Shown here one piece after another: positions 47,470-57,563 of a stretch of DNA of 64,000 bases. Source of the DNA: Stagonosporopsis chrysanthemi (Eukaryota > Ascomycota > Dothideomycetes > Pleosporales > Didymellaceae). Below the pieces are notes generated by a model. The model searched no databases, was not told the DNA's origin, and worked only from the letters and a program-made list of their open reading frames with translations. Each line of letters opens with the position of its first letter. Positions within the stretch are counted from its first letter, which is position 1. The DNA lies in the NCBI GenBank assembly GCA_022560025.1, contig JAFISE010000027.1, forward strand, positions 124,001 to 188,000, written 5' to 3'. The position numbers and the translations under genes were made by a program.

Positions 47470-47997
47470 ATGGCCTCACAAGCTCGCGACTTCTTCCAAC
47501 GCTTCCCGCCCGCAGAATGTCTCGCACTATTCATTGCGACCCTTGAGCTCGTTCCGTTTGGCATCGCGGGGCTAAGCAATCCAGCGGCTTTCGCAGATGG
47601 TTATGGTCTACCCATACAAAAGTCTTCCAGCACATCGTCCAGCTCGGACAAACGGAGTGCCGACGGGTTATTCAGCGAGTCTTCGACAGTCTCATCGAAC
47701 GGAGCAACAAGTTCATTCGAAGAGGATCAGAAGACCAAGAAGGCATTGGTAGCTGCAATTGCGGCGCGCAACGTACAAAACGGCATCCTCTTATTCACCT
47801 TTGGCCTTGTTTTGAGAGACCGAAGAAGCCTCGGTGTAGCAGTTGCTGCAGGTCTGGTAGCGACACTTGCCGATACAGTCATTGTCAAAGCGTATGGCGC
47901 GAAGGACAAGATTGCTGGTCATTACATCGGTATCTTCAACAGCATAGCAATCGGTGGAAGTCTGTTGTACTGGGGCCGTAACGATCGATTGTGGTGA
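47470..47997 (+). CDS. DUF4267-type small membrane protein, 175 aa
   Basis: A single exon with four hydrophobic segments. The first is AECLALFIATLELVPFGIAGL. A Ser-rich polar loop (about residues 50-85) follows. The C-terminal core has NVQNGILLFTFGLVL, GVAVAAGLVATLADTVIV and GHYIGIFNSIAIGGSLLYW. The core with RN..G, DRRSLG and AD fits the DUF4267 family of unknown function found in fungi and bacteria. The Ser-rich insertion is extra. The neighbouring RTA1 gene is co-directional 458 bases upstream, but there is no reason to link them. Confidence 0.8.
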   Translation: MASQARDFFQRFPPAECLALFIATLELVPFGIAGLSNPAAFADGYGLPIQKSSSTSSSSDKRSADGLFSESSTVSSNGATSSFEEDQKTKKALVAAIAARNVQNGILLFTFGLVLRDRRSLGVAVAAGLVATLADTVIVKAYGAKDKIAGHYIGIFNSIAIGGSLLYWGRNDRLW

Positions 47998-48235
47998 GCG
48001 GGAAGGCCACGATTTGTGTCTAAAATCCGAAGAGGCAAACGATATGGCTACCGTGTACTCGCAAAGAGTATATAAGTTGCATTTGGCACAGTCTTGGAAG
48101 AGCGCCGCGTCTAGATTAGGACTGGCGCTGCACAGCCCCGCATCGATACTGTCAGGCAACCACACCCTTTCCTTACATCAAAATACACTATATTATACCA
48201 GGCTCTAAATCTTTGTCTTCTTGAAGCAAGACGTC

Positions 48236-49552
48236 ATGGCTTGTAAACATACAGTCTTGCAACTAGAGCCTTCCCCTTTTGCAGAATTAGCAGGCTTCGA
48301 GCAACCAGGAGTGAAAGAGAGAGCAGCTGCACAATCCATAACAGGAAAGTCTCCCAGGACTTTTCCAAATATACCCATCTCGTTGTTTCCAGGCCCATTG
48401 GTTCTGCCTCACGATGATCTTAATTACGATCCAGACTCTACACCACAAGATTGTAAGGAATGGATGTCTACGAAGTCACGAAGCAAGATGACGGACAAGA
48501 GGCGGAAGGTCCTGTACGTGGGTCGCGTACCGCAGATCACCAAAGACGTGGATTTCATGCATCAATGGACGATACCGAATGCTGGCACTTCCACTTTAAC
48601 TGAAACCTCAAGTCCAGATGCCGAACTGTTTTCAGAGTACCTCAAAGCCTTCTACCACGGAATGGACGCTCAAATACTACCACAACAACTGACCTGGACA
48701 TCTTGGAAGAAGTCGGCTCGCCCGAATCGTCGAGCAAACCTTCCGAAGTATGTGGGCTTGACCGATACAAATCAGACGACGACACGGATCCGAGTTCGGG
48801 GCGTGCCAGACAAAGCCTTCACTGCCCAGCTCAATCTTAATGACATCCTCGACACTGCAATCGCGATATTGCCTGCTGACGCATACGCTCTCGTATTGCT
48901 GGTAGATCACGACATCTATGAGACCGAAGACGACGACTTTTGCTGCGGGCGAGCGTACGGAGGAAGTCGTGTAGCTGTTGTGCAGACGGCACGCTATAAT
49001 CCATCTCTGGATGGAAGAGTAGGAATTGATCGATCCCATATGTGGCCATTGAGCCATTGCAAGGCATTTGTGGATAAGCTCTGTGCGGTCGAAGATGTTG
49101 TTGCAAAGCTCCCCACCGAGGAACAGAGAAATTATAGCAAAGAGGGTGCAATGAGGGCAGCCATCAATGCAGCAGTTAAATATGATGAGAGCGATGGCGG
49201 GAAAAAAGAAATCCGGGCACTTTGGTTTGCAAGACTTGCGAGAACGGTGTCGCATGAACTCGGGCATTGCTTTGGTATCGCACATTGCTTGTATTATGCC
49301 TGTAACATGCAGGGAACTGCAGGTATGAAGGAGGACGTTCGGCAGCCTCCGTACTTGTGTCCAGTATGTGAAACTAAAGTTGGCCAAGCTGTAGTGGAGG
49401 AGTTAGGCTTCGGCAAATCGGCGGAAAGGTCGACATGGATCACACAACGGTGCATGGCGATGAGTGAATTCTGTCAGATGTTGCAAGATGATGGGTGGGC
49501 TACGGCGATGTGGAGTGGTCTGGAAGCGTGGCTCGCATACAGGACCAGATAG
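48236..49552 (+). CDS. Archaemetzincin-family zinc metalloprotease, 438 aa
   Basis: A single exon, start ATG at 48236. The catalytic core HELGHCFGIAHC supplies three zinc His and the general-base Glu (about residues 345-355). It is followed by YYACNM (Met-turn-like) and CPVC, which together with the two Cys before form the second zinc site. This HExxHxxGx3Cx4CxM..CxxC pattern defines archaemetzincins (AMZ). The N-terminal part contains a conserved-looking VRGVPDKAFTAQLNLNDIL and ALVLLVDHDIYE, where the family pro-region normally sits. Specific substrates are unknown; eukaryotic AMZ are soluble and narrow in specificity. There is no signal peptide, so it is probably cytosolic. It is larger than prokaryotic members (about 190 residues) and like fungal/animal ones. 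Confidence 0.93.
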   Translation: MACKHTVLQLEPSPFAELAGFEQPGVKERAAAQSITGKSPRTFPNIPISLFPGPLVLPHDDLNYDPDSTPQDCKEWMSTKSRSKMTDKRRKVLYVGRVPQITKDVDFMHQWTIPNAGTSTLTETSSPDAELFSEYLKAFYHGMDAQILPQQLTWTSWKKSARPNRRANLPKYVGLTDTNQTTTRIRVRGVPDKAFTAQLNLNDILDTAIAILPADAYALVLLVDHDIYETEDDDFCCGRAYGGSRVAVVQTARYNPSLDGRVGIDRSHMWPLSHCKAFVDKLCAVEDVVAKLPTEEQRNYSKEGAMRAAINAAVKYDESDGGKKEIRALWFARLARTVSHELGHCFGIAHCLYYACNMQGTAGMKEDVRQPPYLCPVCETKVGQAVVEELGFGKSAERSTWITQRCMAMSEFCQMLQDDGWATAMWSGLEAWLAYRTR

Positions 49553-50527
49553 ACAAAGACATTGTAGAGAGAAGGATGTAAGTGAAGAAGAATCATCCGC
49601 GAACTTGTTGGGAGGCAGAAAGGAGATAACAAATGTTCGGCATTTGGCCATCACGTGGGGCTGCAATCACGGCTCCTTCCGCTTACGGGGCGACCTCGGC
49701 TGCATGCTGACGTCACGGCACAACATGTGTGTCAATATCCTGTCCACACCAAGCTTCAACTGCCAACATGACATTCACGTACTTCAATGCGTTGTTGCTA
49801 TTCGTGAGACAAAATCCTTGTGCCCAGCATGCATGCATTGACATGTGCATGCAGATGCGCCGCACAGCCCTGACGCGGATGTGTCTCCATTCAGCATATT
49901 CTCCACGTGTTGCATACAATCACTATGCAGAGCAAGTGCAGGAACAAACACCAAGACATTGACCACTCAGATTACTCGCATTTCAATTCGGTCCGAGCAC
50001 CTATGAAATTGGCCGTATATCCCCACGTGCATCGGTTTGCAGGCGGGTGTCTAACGCGATAGAGAAGGTCAAGACTACAAGAGCCGGACAAACGACCAAG
50101 ACTGGCTGTGCTCCAAACAAGCCTCCGATGCGCCAGGACACACCACAGCAAGAAGACAGGGCGCATGATTCAACGTGAGCTTCCCCGCATTATCGATTGG
50201 TCGGCTTCGTGGTTGACCTGGACGATCTCCGCTCCATCGAGTGTTTCAACACTTGCAAGAGCGGAGCGGTGGACGAGTCAGGGCGACGTTGTCCCTGAAC
50301 AAGACGCACGCCGTTATATGCCAAGTTCATGAGGAGATGGCGGTTACTGGCGAAGCGGTTAGACGATCGTGATGAGCGTTACCAGGCGTTTACAAGCTCG
50401 AATAACCAATATAAATATCAGATCGTCGTGCAAACAAGTGTTCATCAGCCAGCAACAGCTTCTGCTCACTCCTCGTCTCCAGCCAGTAACTCGTCCTCGG
50501 CGCCCAGTTCCAAATATCTTGATCAAG
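49553..50527. other. Intergenic, upstream of cutinase
   Basis: No supported ORF. A dense run of GCATGC/TGCATG palindromes occurs at about 49828-49858. Its role is unknown. Candidate regulatory DNA for the cutinase gene lies here. Confidence 0.45.
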
Positions 50528-51390
50528 ATGAAGGTTCAGGCTATTCTCCCTCTCACTGCTCTGCTCGGCGCTGCCCTTGCTGCCCCAGCACCAGTCGCTC
50601 AGCAGGACGGTGTCAGCTTCCCAATCACCGATATCATCGACACTGGTCTCACCATCAAGGAGTACGCCGAGCAGCTTGAGGCTGGCAATGTGCCTGAGAA
50701 GGTCACTCCTGCACTGTCCAAGCGACAGTACAGTGGCGACACCTACAACCAGCTAACCGATGGAACCGCCTGCCGTCCTGTCACTGTCATCTACGCTCGT
50801 GGGACCACCCAAGAGGGTAATGTCGGTTCCCCTGACAGCGAGGGTCCTACCTTCTTCAACGCTCTTGCCGGCCGTCTGGGTGGAGTCGGCCGACTGGCTA
50901 TTCAAGGTGTCACCTACCCTGCCAACGTCTTTGGATTCCTTGCTGGAGGTGATTCGGCCGGTGCCACGACCATGTTCAACTTGATCAACACTGTAAATAT
51001 GCTATCTATTCCGCCTCTGACGATTTCTAATCATAAGCAGGCCATCACCAAGTGCCCGTCAACCAAGATCGTTGTTTCTGGCTACAGTCAAGGTGCCCAG
51101 CTCGTCCACACTGCTACACAGAGGCTTACAGCTGCTGCTGCTGCCAAGGTCAGCGCCGGTAAATTACACGATCTCTGAGCTGAAATGCAGTACTGACCTA
51201 AACAGTTGTGACCTTTGGTGATGCTGATCGCGACGAGAGCTTCGGCAGCGTCGCTGCCTCCAAGGTCCTCATCATCTGCCATGATGGCGACAACATCTGC
51301 GAAAACGGTATCATAATCACCGCTGAGCACAGGAACTACGAGATCGATGCTCCGACCGCTGCCGCGTTCGTTGCCGGCAAGGTTGCCTAA
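50528..51390 (+). CDS. Secreted cutinase (serine esterase), 255 aa
   Basis: Exons 50528-50992, 51041-51158 and 51206-51390. A signal peptide (LPLTALLGAALAAPAP) leads to a propeptide ending LSKR|QYSG, a Kex2-type site. The mature alpha/beta-hydrolase starts with CRPVTVIYARGTTQEGNVG (oxyanion and first Cys). The nucleophile is in VVSGYSQGAQ. CHDGDNIC supplies the catalytic Asp and a disulfide Cys, and AEHRNYEID the His. Length and triad are complete, so the enzyme should be active, hydrolysing cutin or suberin ester bonds outside the cell, relevant to plant colonisation or saprotrophy. Intron 1 (48 nt, GTAAAT..AGCAG) is a multiple of three with no stop, so retention would add 16 residues. The clade cannot be told from acetylxylan esterase relatives with certainty. 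Confidence 0.93.
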
Positions 51391-51690
51391 ATAGGTGAAC
51401 CAACTATGGCCCAGCACGACATGCAATAGGACGATGCGCTTGGTGACTCTACATATGAGCTGCTCGTATGGAAATCTTAGTTATGCATATTAATGAATAA
51501 TGATCGCACAATTTGACCCTGCCTGCTCGAATAAGGGAAAGATTATCGAGTCTCAGGATCGCCTATGCATTGGACAAATGGCTATGAGAGTACCCTGCTG
51601 AACTCACGGCAATTACAAGCACTTTGTCTCGCAATGGCAAACTGCTCAAGTGAACAGGATACCTTCTATGAATAGGGAAGAAGTGCTGTC
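51391..51690. other. Convergent 3' gap
   Basis: Between the cutinase stop (+) and the phosphoesterase stop (-). Contains AT-rich 3' ends only. Confidence 0.5.
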
Positions 51691-52548
51691 TCACATCTCA
51701 AGATTGACAAGCCAACCCTTTCCTTCGCCGAACACAGCTGCATTCACTAAAACCGTCCCGAATCTTCGAGCAGATCGGTTGATTACAGCACTGGAGTCTC
51801 TGCAAGCAGTATCTTCGAGCGTCATTGACATCCAGTCTACTTGGGCAACCCCGCATCCTTCATGTATATGACCAAAGCAACACAGTCTTGGTCGAGCTCT
51901 CCGTAATGCCTTCCCCAGCTTCTCGCATCCGCAATGCTCAAGCCTCTCGCTCACGTCGAGCGTGTAACCAGACAAGGAGGGCAGTGCAGGAGGACCGTGT
52001 GAGATCACGATGTCTACCCCTTCTGGCATGATGTGATTACCTTCGTTAAACCGATCCTCATCCCGCCCGTACAGAAACGCGAAGTCTCCATACTTCGGGG
52101 TGTATGGTGTTGCATACCCAGTGAACGAGCCCTTGTTCTTCAATGTCAAAGTGTGCGTTCCTTCCTCTAGGTAATGGATACCGAAGCCCTGCTGAGACTT
52201 CATGAGCGATAGGCATTCGGCGCCTATCTTCAGGTCGTCTTCATCCTCGGCGAATTCGTTTTGCCAAACTGTGTCTAATTCCACGTCATGGTTGCCAGCA
52301 ATGATCGATTTGAGCTCGGCATCGACGGTCTTGATATTTTCGATTGCGCGCCGGAAGCTCGACAGGCCACCGTACTGCGTGAGGTCACCGCAGTGAATGA
52401 AAACGTCGGCCTTGGGTGCGGGGTTCTCTGTTGAGTATGGCCACTCGTTGTGTGTGTCGGACATGATGAGAGCGCTGATTAGAGCCATTCGAATTGGGTC
52501 GTGTAAAATGGTCGCAGAATATAAGCTTGTGTTTCTCTGTTCGATCAT
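51691..52548 (-). CDS. Calcineurin-like metallophosphoesterase, 285 aa
   Basis: A single exon with all binuclear-metal motifs in order. These are DTHNEWP (DxH), HCGDLTQYGG (GD), IIAGNHDVELD (GNHD), VISHGPP (GH-type) and CFGHIHEGCG (GHxH). They coordinate Fe/Mn/Zn and cleave phosphomono- or diesters. The stand-alone fungal type (close to the MPPED/phosphodiesterase group) is cytosolic. The start could be the first Met or the second at about residue 21 (MALISALIMSDTH), which sits closer to the DxH motif as usual. Substrate unknown. Confidence 0.93.
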   Translation of the reverse strand: MIEQRNTSLYSATILHDPIRMALISALIMSDTHNEWPYSTENPAPKADVFIHCGDLTQYGGLSSFRRAIENIKTVDAELKSIIAGNHDVELDTVWQNEFAEDEDDLKIGAECLSLMKSQQGFGIHYLEEGTHTLTLKNKGSFTGYATPYTPKYGDFAFLYGRDEDRFNEGNHIMPEGVDIVISHGPPALPSLSGYTLDVSERLEHCGCEKLGKALRRARPRLCCFGHIHEGCGVAQVDWMSMTLEDTACRDSSAVINRSARRFGTVLVNAAVFGEGKGWLVNLEM

Positions 52549-53345
52549 AAATGAATGAGCTGAAGGGCTAGTACACTTTATAGGCGCGAGGTTGCTTGCG
52601 AGTGCATTTTCACTGCTCCTGGTAGCGAGCTCCTTGAACCAACTTCACGGTTGCTGTCGCGGACCCGCGTTGACCTATTGATTAAGGTTGCTATTGCCTG
52701 GAAGGTTCAGGGTCCATGTAACACAATAAGACCAAGGTTGCGTGTTTGGTTCAGATCGGGACCCTCGTGTGGTTTGCTGGACTTAGTTAGGTCTCCTCTA
52801 GGTAAATACTTGGGGAAATCCACGGCAAAGTAAACAGGCTGGGGTTTTTGAGAACGGCTGTTCTAAGAGTAAAAGCTCTTTGAAGTGGCAAGCTAACCTA
52901 AGCACGTTGTTGCGACATAATATTGTTTATTTGAATCCCTGATCTAGCTTCGTTTTTATACTTGCTTCCGTGGCTCACTAAGAAAGATATGGGTGCTGCT
53001 TACAAGCTTCGAGTATTTCAGTCTGTGAGTACACGCCCTCGAACAATGGACCACTGATATGTAAGCTGTTATCGAATCAAGGATGCAGAAGGCCCGGACA
53101 TTCTCTGAAGGATTCCACCGAACCTTCATCACAGTGATATCCTTTTAGAATTTCTAGCCGTCAGGTGGAATAGAGGTGGAAGTCGGGGTACTACGCGTTC
53201 TTTGAGCTATCGCCCGATCGGCGGCCACACGTTACCTCGACTTGCGAACGCACCACATATAGAAAACACTCATCGTCCTCTCTATCTGACTTGAGCAAAG
53301 CTTCCCCCCCCCTCCCCTTTCCCGATCAACTCGTCAGTGTCTAGC
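52549..53345. other. Intergenic, AT-richer stretch
   Basis: No ORF with a domain. A run of C/T (CTTCCCCCCCCCTCCCC) at about 53303-53320 marks the promoter of the broken gene at 53346. The AT-richer middle could be an old repeat, but no ends are visible. Confidence 0.4.
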
Positions 53346-53821
53346 ATGCCTTCCGAAGACAAGGCCCGATTGTCGCCCTAATCGCCGAAGTTACCCAAGG
53401 GTCACCAAGCGGGAAGCTCGCCCGTAAGTGTATTCGAACGCCTAGCAACAGGATCAAGCAAAGTCAAGGAATGGGTGAGCGAGGCACCTAGAGCGTCTGC
53501 GGTTTCTGCGTTGTCGTCCGAGAATCGTTTGCGCAACAGTGGCCGCCTTCTAAGTACTTGACTCCGGAAGAAGCTTTTGTGGGAATATTGACAACTTCCA
53601 CGAGCCATCATCTCAGAAACGCTTCTCCGGACAAATTCGGAAACATCAATTATTCAAGGGGATTGTGGACGAAATTTCCAGGCGATGGAAGGAAAATGGC
53701 GAAAACGACTTGGGCCGATGGCAGATTAGAGGAAGTCGATCTTGTGTTAAAGATGAGACAGCTTTTTGAAGCACGAAGATGGTTGAGCGCGAGAGAATAT
53801 CAATCTTGGGAACAGATCTAG
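53346..53821 (+). pseudogene. Broken small hypothetical gene
   Basis: A good promoter and ATG (53346) open MPSEDKARLSP, which stops at a TAA (53379-53381). The same frame then reads on to a TGA near 53555 with protein-like sequence (PKLPKGH, VFERLATGSSKVKEWV). The next part continues one base out of phase from about 53558 (LTPEEAFVGIL, RGLWTKFPGD, ARRWLSAREYQSW) to the stop at 53821. CAA to TAA fits the expected Pro-Gln-Ser-Pro, a single C-to-T change. The family is unknown. No intron explains either break. Confidence 0.5.
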
Positions 53822-54037
53822 ATGAGGTCTAGCTGTAGTCTTCAAAGCAAGCCTTGGAACATCCTGTGTCAGTACAGTACTTAGTGTGGTTGTCGGCACA
53901 AAGCACTATAGAAGGTCACGTGTTGACGCGTTTTCTTGGCGCGTTCATCGTGCCTTCCACCCGAAAATGGTCGATCTAACGCCGCCACAACCCCAATGCC
54001 CTCACACAGCCGATACGATCCGTGAATCACGATACCG

Positions 54038-56698
54038 ATGTTCAGAAACCCACGAGAGAACCGCGAGCTCCCTGATACTGCGCGAGTGGCACCGTCAACA
54101 GGTCGTGCACCTTCGCCACCCCTCTCCTCGTCGAAAGTCGCAGCCATGGCTGCCAAAACCATGACCACGAAAGCCATACCCAAGGCAAAAACAGCCCCCC
54201 CGCCATCGAAGCAGACGCAAACAACGTTGGTCGCGAAAGATTGGGGAGGCAAGACACCAGCTAGCAATGGCAGGAACAAGCTCAAGCCGCAACGTCCGGC
54301 TAATGGCAATATCATGGCCTTCTTCAAAAAAGCCGAAGACATCAACAATCGCATATTCTTGCAAGAACGTGGTGCAAATCCAACAATCGAGCTCGACAAC
54401 GCAGAGGAGGATCTGGGGTGGAGCGACGAGGTTGCCAACGGTGGCAACACCTCTACAAACGACGATGAGACACGATACAATGAGAGTGGCGGTAGCAACA
54501 AGAAAAGAAAGCTCAGTGAAGAACCAGTGATTCTCGCTTGTTCGCCACCTCCACCAGAGGCTGTCAATGCGCCAGCTGCTGAAGCCTTGCCAAGCAAAGC
54601 CACGGAGCTCACAAAGCCACGGACGAAGTCGGGCCCATTTGTGGACGACTCAGATGACGATGACGATGTAGCAGAGTTGCTTATTTCAAGACGAGGTACG
54701 ATCAAGAAGGAACCAACGGAAGACTTGCCAAATTCTAAACCGCAGGAGGACTCAGTACATACCGATGGTCTAGAATCGACGAACGAACACGCGCCGCCCA
54801 GACTGAAAACTGAAGCGACATCGCAATTTGGGCCTGATGAGTTTGACGAGGCCGATCTTGAGGACGACGATCTCCTTGAGGGCGAAGAGTACGATGAGCG
54901 GCGGTGGATGAGGGAGCAGAGGAAGCTAGAGATGGAAGCAACAGGCTTTGAGGGCGACCCAGACGACTTCGACGCACAGTCTCTGTTCCCTCAAGACTCG
55001 TTTGACGATGAAACGGACGACCGAGCAACCGAAGCCACATGCCCGTTATGCAACAGCTGTCTCAAAGGCTTGTCGGAACAAGAGAGCTCTGTGCACGTTA
55101 ATGCATGCCTGGACGGGAACCCTCTACCATTGCCTGCACCAATAAAGGCAGAGCGCGACAGCACACCTGCACCTGTGACCACAGCAAAGGCATTCAAACG
55201 GCCAGCAAGGCCGCCCAGAGAAGCACAAGCAAATCCATTTCAGCTTGTAGGAAAGAAGGACGGAGGTCCAACATCTGCGTTCTCCAAGCTTATGGCTGGC
55301 CACGCTGAAGATGCAGCATGGGCTACAGCTGCCGCAGCCAACAACGCCGCAAGGGGCAAGCCATCTTTCGAGCGCACATGTCCTTTCTACAAAATCATGC
55401 CTGGCTTCTTCATAGCCGTCGATGCTTTCCGCTATGGGGCAGTCAAAGGCCAGAATGCCTACTTTCTCAGCCATTTTCACAGCGATCACTACATCGGGCT
55501 GACCTCATCCTGGTCGCACGGACCTATCTATTGCAGCAAGGTTACTGGCAACCTTGTAAGGCAGCAGTTGCGTGTCGATCCCAAATGGGTAGTGGATCTT
55601 GACTTCGAGAAGAGGACAGAGATACCAGGTACTGAGGGAGTATACTGCACTATGATCTCGGCGAACCACTGCCCGGGCAGTTCTCTTTTCTTGTTCGAGA
55701 AGGAAATCAGCAAAGGCGCAAAGCCCAAACTACAACGGGTCCTCCACTGCGGCGATTTCCGAGCATGTCAAATGCACATTGAGCATCCGTTGCTACGACC
55801 AGACGTGATTGACGCAGTGAGTGGCGCAAATCGACAGCAGAAACTCGATGTATGCTATCTCGACACAACTTACCTGACGCCAAAATACGCATTTCCGCCT
55901 CAACAACAAGTCATCCAAGCATGCGCAGACATGTGTGTGTCGCTAAATAAGGTTCGTGCTGACGAGACTGACGCCTGGGAGCAAATGAAGCGTGAGCGTG
56001 CCGGCGCTGGTATGACAAAGTTTGTACGCAAAGAGTCCGTCGACAACATTGATGAGGCACCCAAGTCTCCTGACCGTGGTCGTCTTCTGGTAATTGTTGG
56101 AACATACAGCATCGGCAAAGAGCGTATCTGCGTAGGCATCGCGAAAGCACTTGGGTCGCTCATCTACGCACCTCCAAACAAACAACGCATATGCCGCGCG
56201 TTGGAGGACCCAGAGCTGAACGCTCTCCTCACCACAGACCCAAGGAAGGGACAAGTGCACATGACGCCTCTCTTCGAGATACGCGCTGATACTCTTGATG
56301 ACTATCTCCGCGATTATGCAGACACCTTCTCGCGTGCTGTTGGCTTTCGACCTAGCGGCTGGAATTACCGCCCTCCAAATTCTCGATTCACGGACTCGCC
56401 ACTTGTGTCTACAGTCCTGCACTCGTCGAATTGGAAGAGCGCTTTCAGCATGAAAGATCTTGCGCCGCAGCGCGGGAGCACAAGCCGAGCATCTTGTTTT
56501 GGTGTCCCTTACTCGGAACACAGTAGCTTCAGAGAGTTGACAATGTTCTGCTGCGCGCTCAATATAGACAAGATCATTCCCACGGTCAATGTTGGCAGCG
56601 CGAAGAGTAGGGAGAGAATGAAAGGTTGGTGCGAGAAGTGGGCTCTTGAGAAGAAAAAGAATGGGTTGTTCAAGTTAGATGAGGATGGATGGTGTTGA
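54038..56698 (+). CDS. PSO2: DNA crosslink-repair nuclease PSO2/SNM1, 886 aa
   Basis: A single exon. The N-terminal half is disordered, with a basic start, a PIP-box-like NGNIMAFF (about residue 92, Asn in place of Gln), KKRK (nuclear import) and strongly acidic runs. A UBZ4-type zinc finger CPLCNSC..HVNAC lies at about 335-357. The C-terminal metallo-beta-lactamase fold starts at about 445. FLSHFHSDHYIGL is motif 2 (about 474-485). SANHCPGSS is motif 3, LHCGDFRAC supplies the motif 4 Asp, and LDTTYLTP is conserved. The beta-CASP domain ends in VPYSEHSSF. PSO2 is a 5'-exonuclease that trims DNA at interstrand crosslinks in the nucleus. The ATG at 54146 (MAAKTMTTK, residue 37) is an alternative and perhaps the true start. 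Confidence 0.95.
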   Translation: MFRNPRENRELPDTARVAPSTGRAPSPPLSSSKVAAMAAKTMTTKAIPKAKTAPPPSKQTQTTLVAKDWGGKTPASNGRNKLKPQRPANGNIMAFFKKAEDINNRIFLQERGANPTIELDNAEEDLGWSDEVANGGNTSTNDDETRYNESGGSNKKRKLSEEPVILACSPPPPEAVNAPAAEALPSKATELTKPRTKSGPFVDDSDDDDDVAELLISRRGTIKKEPTEDLPNSKPQEDSVHTDGLESTNEHAPPRLKTEATSQFGPDEFDEADLEDDDLLEGEEYDERRWMREQRKLEMEATGFEGDPDDFDAQSLFPQDSFDDETDDRATEATCPLCNSCLKGLSEQESSVHVNACLDGNPLPLPAPIKAERDSTPAPVTTAKAFKRPARPPREAQANPFQLVGKKDGGPTSAFSKLMAGHAEDAAWATAAAANNAARGKPSFERTCPFYKIMPGFFIAVDAFRYGAVKGQNAYFLSHFHSDHYIGLTSSWSHGPIYCSKVTGNLVRQQLRVDPKWVVDLDFEKRTEIPGTEGVYCTMISANHCPGSSLFLFEKEISKGAKPKLQRVLHCGDFRACQMHIEHPLLRPDVIDAVSGANRQQKLDVCYLDTTYLTPKYAFPPQQQVIQACADMCVSLNKVRADETDAWEQMKRERAGAGMTKFVRKESVDNIDEAPKSPDRGRLLVIVGTYSIGKERICVGIAKALGSLIYAPPNKQRICRALEDPELNALLTTDPRKGQVHMTPLFEIRADTLDDYLRDYADTFSRAVGFRPSGWNYRPPNSRFTDSPLVSTVLHSSNWKSAFSMKDLAPQRGSTSRASCFGVPYSEHSSFRELTMFCCALNIDKIIPTVNVGSAKSRERMKGWCEKWALEKKKNGLFKLDEDGWC

Positions 56699-57002
56699 TC
56701 GCATGGTGAAGTAACTCTACGAGAGGACATGATCCGTTAGCGAAAGCATCAACTACTTGTTATGAAGCCTAGAATCGATAATAACCTGGTTGCTACTGCG
56801 CCACTTGAGGGGTTGATTGCAGTTTCCGCTTGTGTCCTGTTAGTATTCATACGTGAAGTTACGCATGCGGTAAGCCAGCAGCAGACGTCCCTTGAGCAGT
56901 TTGCTTGAAGTTCCGCTTTCACTGCCAATTTAAAACAGCCACGCAGCATATAAGTGCGATCGTCATCTCCTCCCAGCCACTCTCAATACCATCAACCACG
57001 AC
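56699..57002. other. Short intergenic region
   Basis: 3' of PSO2, with the promoter of the small gene at 57003. Nothing else. Confidence 0.5.
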
Positions 57003-57563
57003 ATGCCGATGGACATGCCACCGCGTTCTTGGATCGTAGTTCACTGCTTGCTAGCAGTGCTACTCATCGTCTATTAGACCACCGTGGTCACGCAGCATCT
57101 AGACTACAAGGCTGCAGGCTACTACGGAGCTGTTACAGTCGCTTTCCTCATGCTTTCTTACAGTCGCCGCCAGGCTCGCTCCGAGGTCGATACTGAACGT
57201 TCGCGTAGGACTTCAAAGCCTACACGCACACCTTGGCCAACAGGTCCACCAGGCCCACCAGAGCTTCCTCATCAAGACGCCGAAGAGTCTGATGCCATCA
57301 CAGTCGAATATGAGCAGTATTTATCTACCGATTCCAAGCAAACACGTAGACAAAGAAGGCAGGCAAAGCTGCGAGAACTCAAACGCACTAAGTCCATTGC
57401 CCGGCGGGCGCACATGCAAGGGATACTACGGAAGAAGTCACGAATGGAGCAGAGAAAGGAAGGTATCCGGAACGAGGCAAATGTGGTGGACTGGGGGGCA
57501 TTTGAGGCTACATGCAGGGGCGAAACCGTTGGAGAAGCAAGGATGGCGGGCAACGGAGTGTGA
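57003..57563 (+). CDS. Small basic protein with membrane helix; in-frame TAG or 42-nt intron
   Basis: The ATG at 57003 encodes a short hydrophobic helix (WIVVHCLLAVLLIVY) and meets TAG at 57075-57077. The same frame continues with a second helix (YYGAVTVAFLMLSY) and a long basic tail (RRQRRQAKLRELKRTKSIARRA) to the stop at 57563. The 42 bases 57036-57077 (GTAGTT..TATTAG) look like a tiny GT-AG intron in phase 0. Splicing removes the stop and the first helix, leaving an approximately 172-residue single-helix protein. Alternatively, the TAG is a CAG-derived nonsense mutation in a two-helix protein. No family is recognised. The basic region could form a coiled coil or bind nucleic acid. Confidence 0.5.

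Noticed and set aside
52549..53345. RIP-degraded transposon in the AT-richer tract
   Set aside because: No terminal repeats, target-site duplication or transposase remnants could be read.
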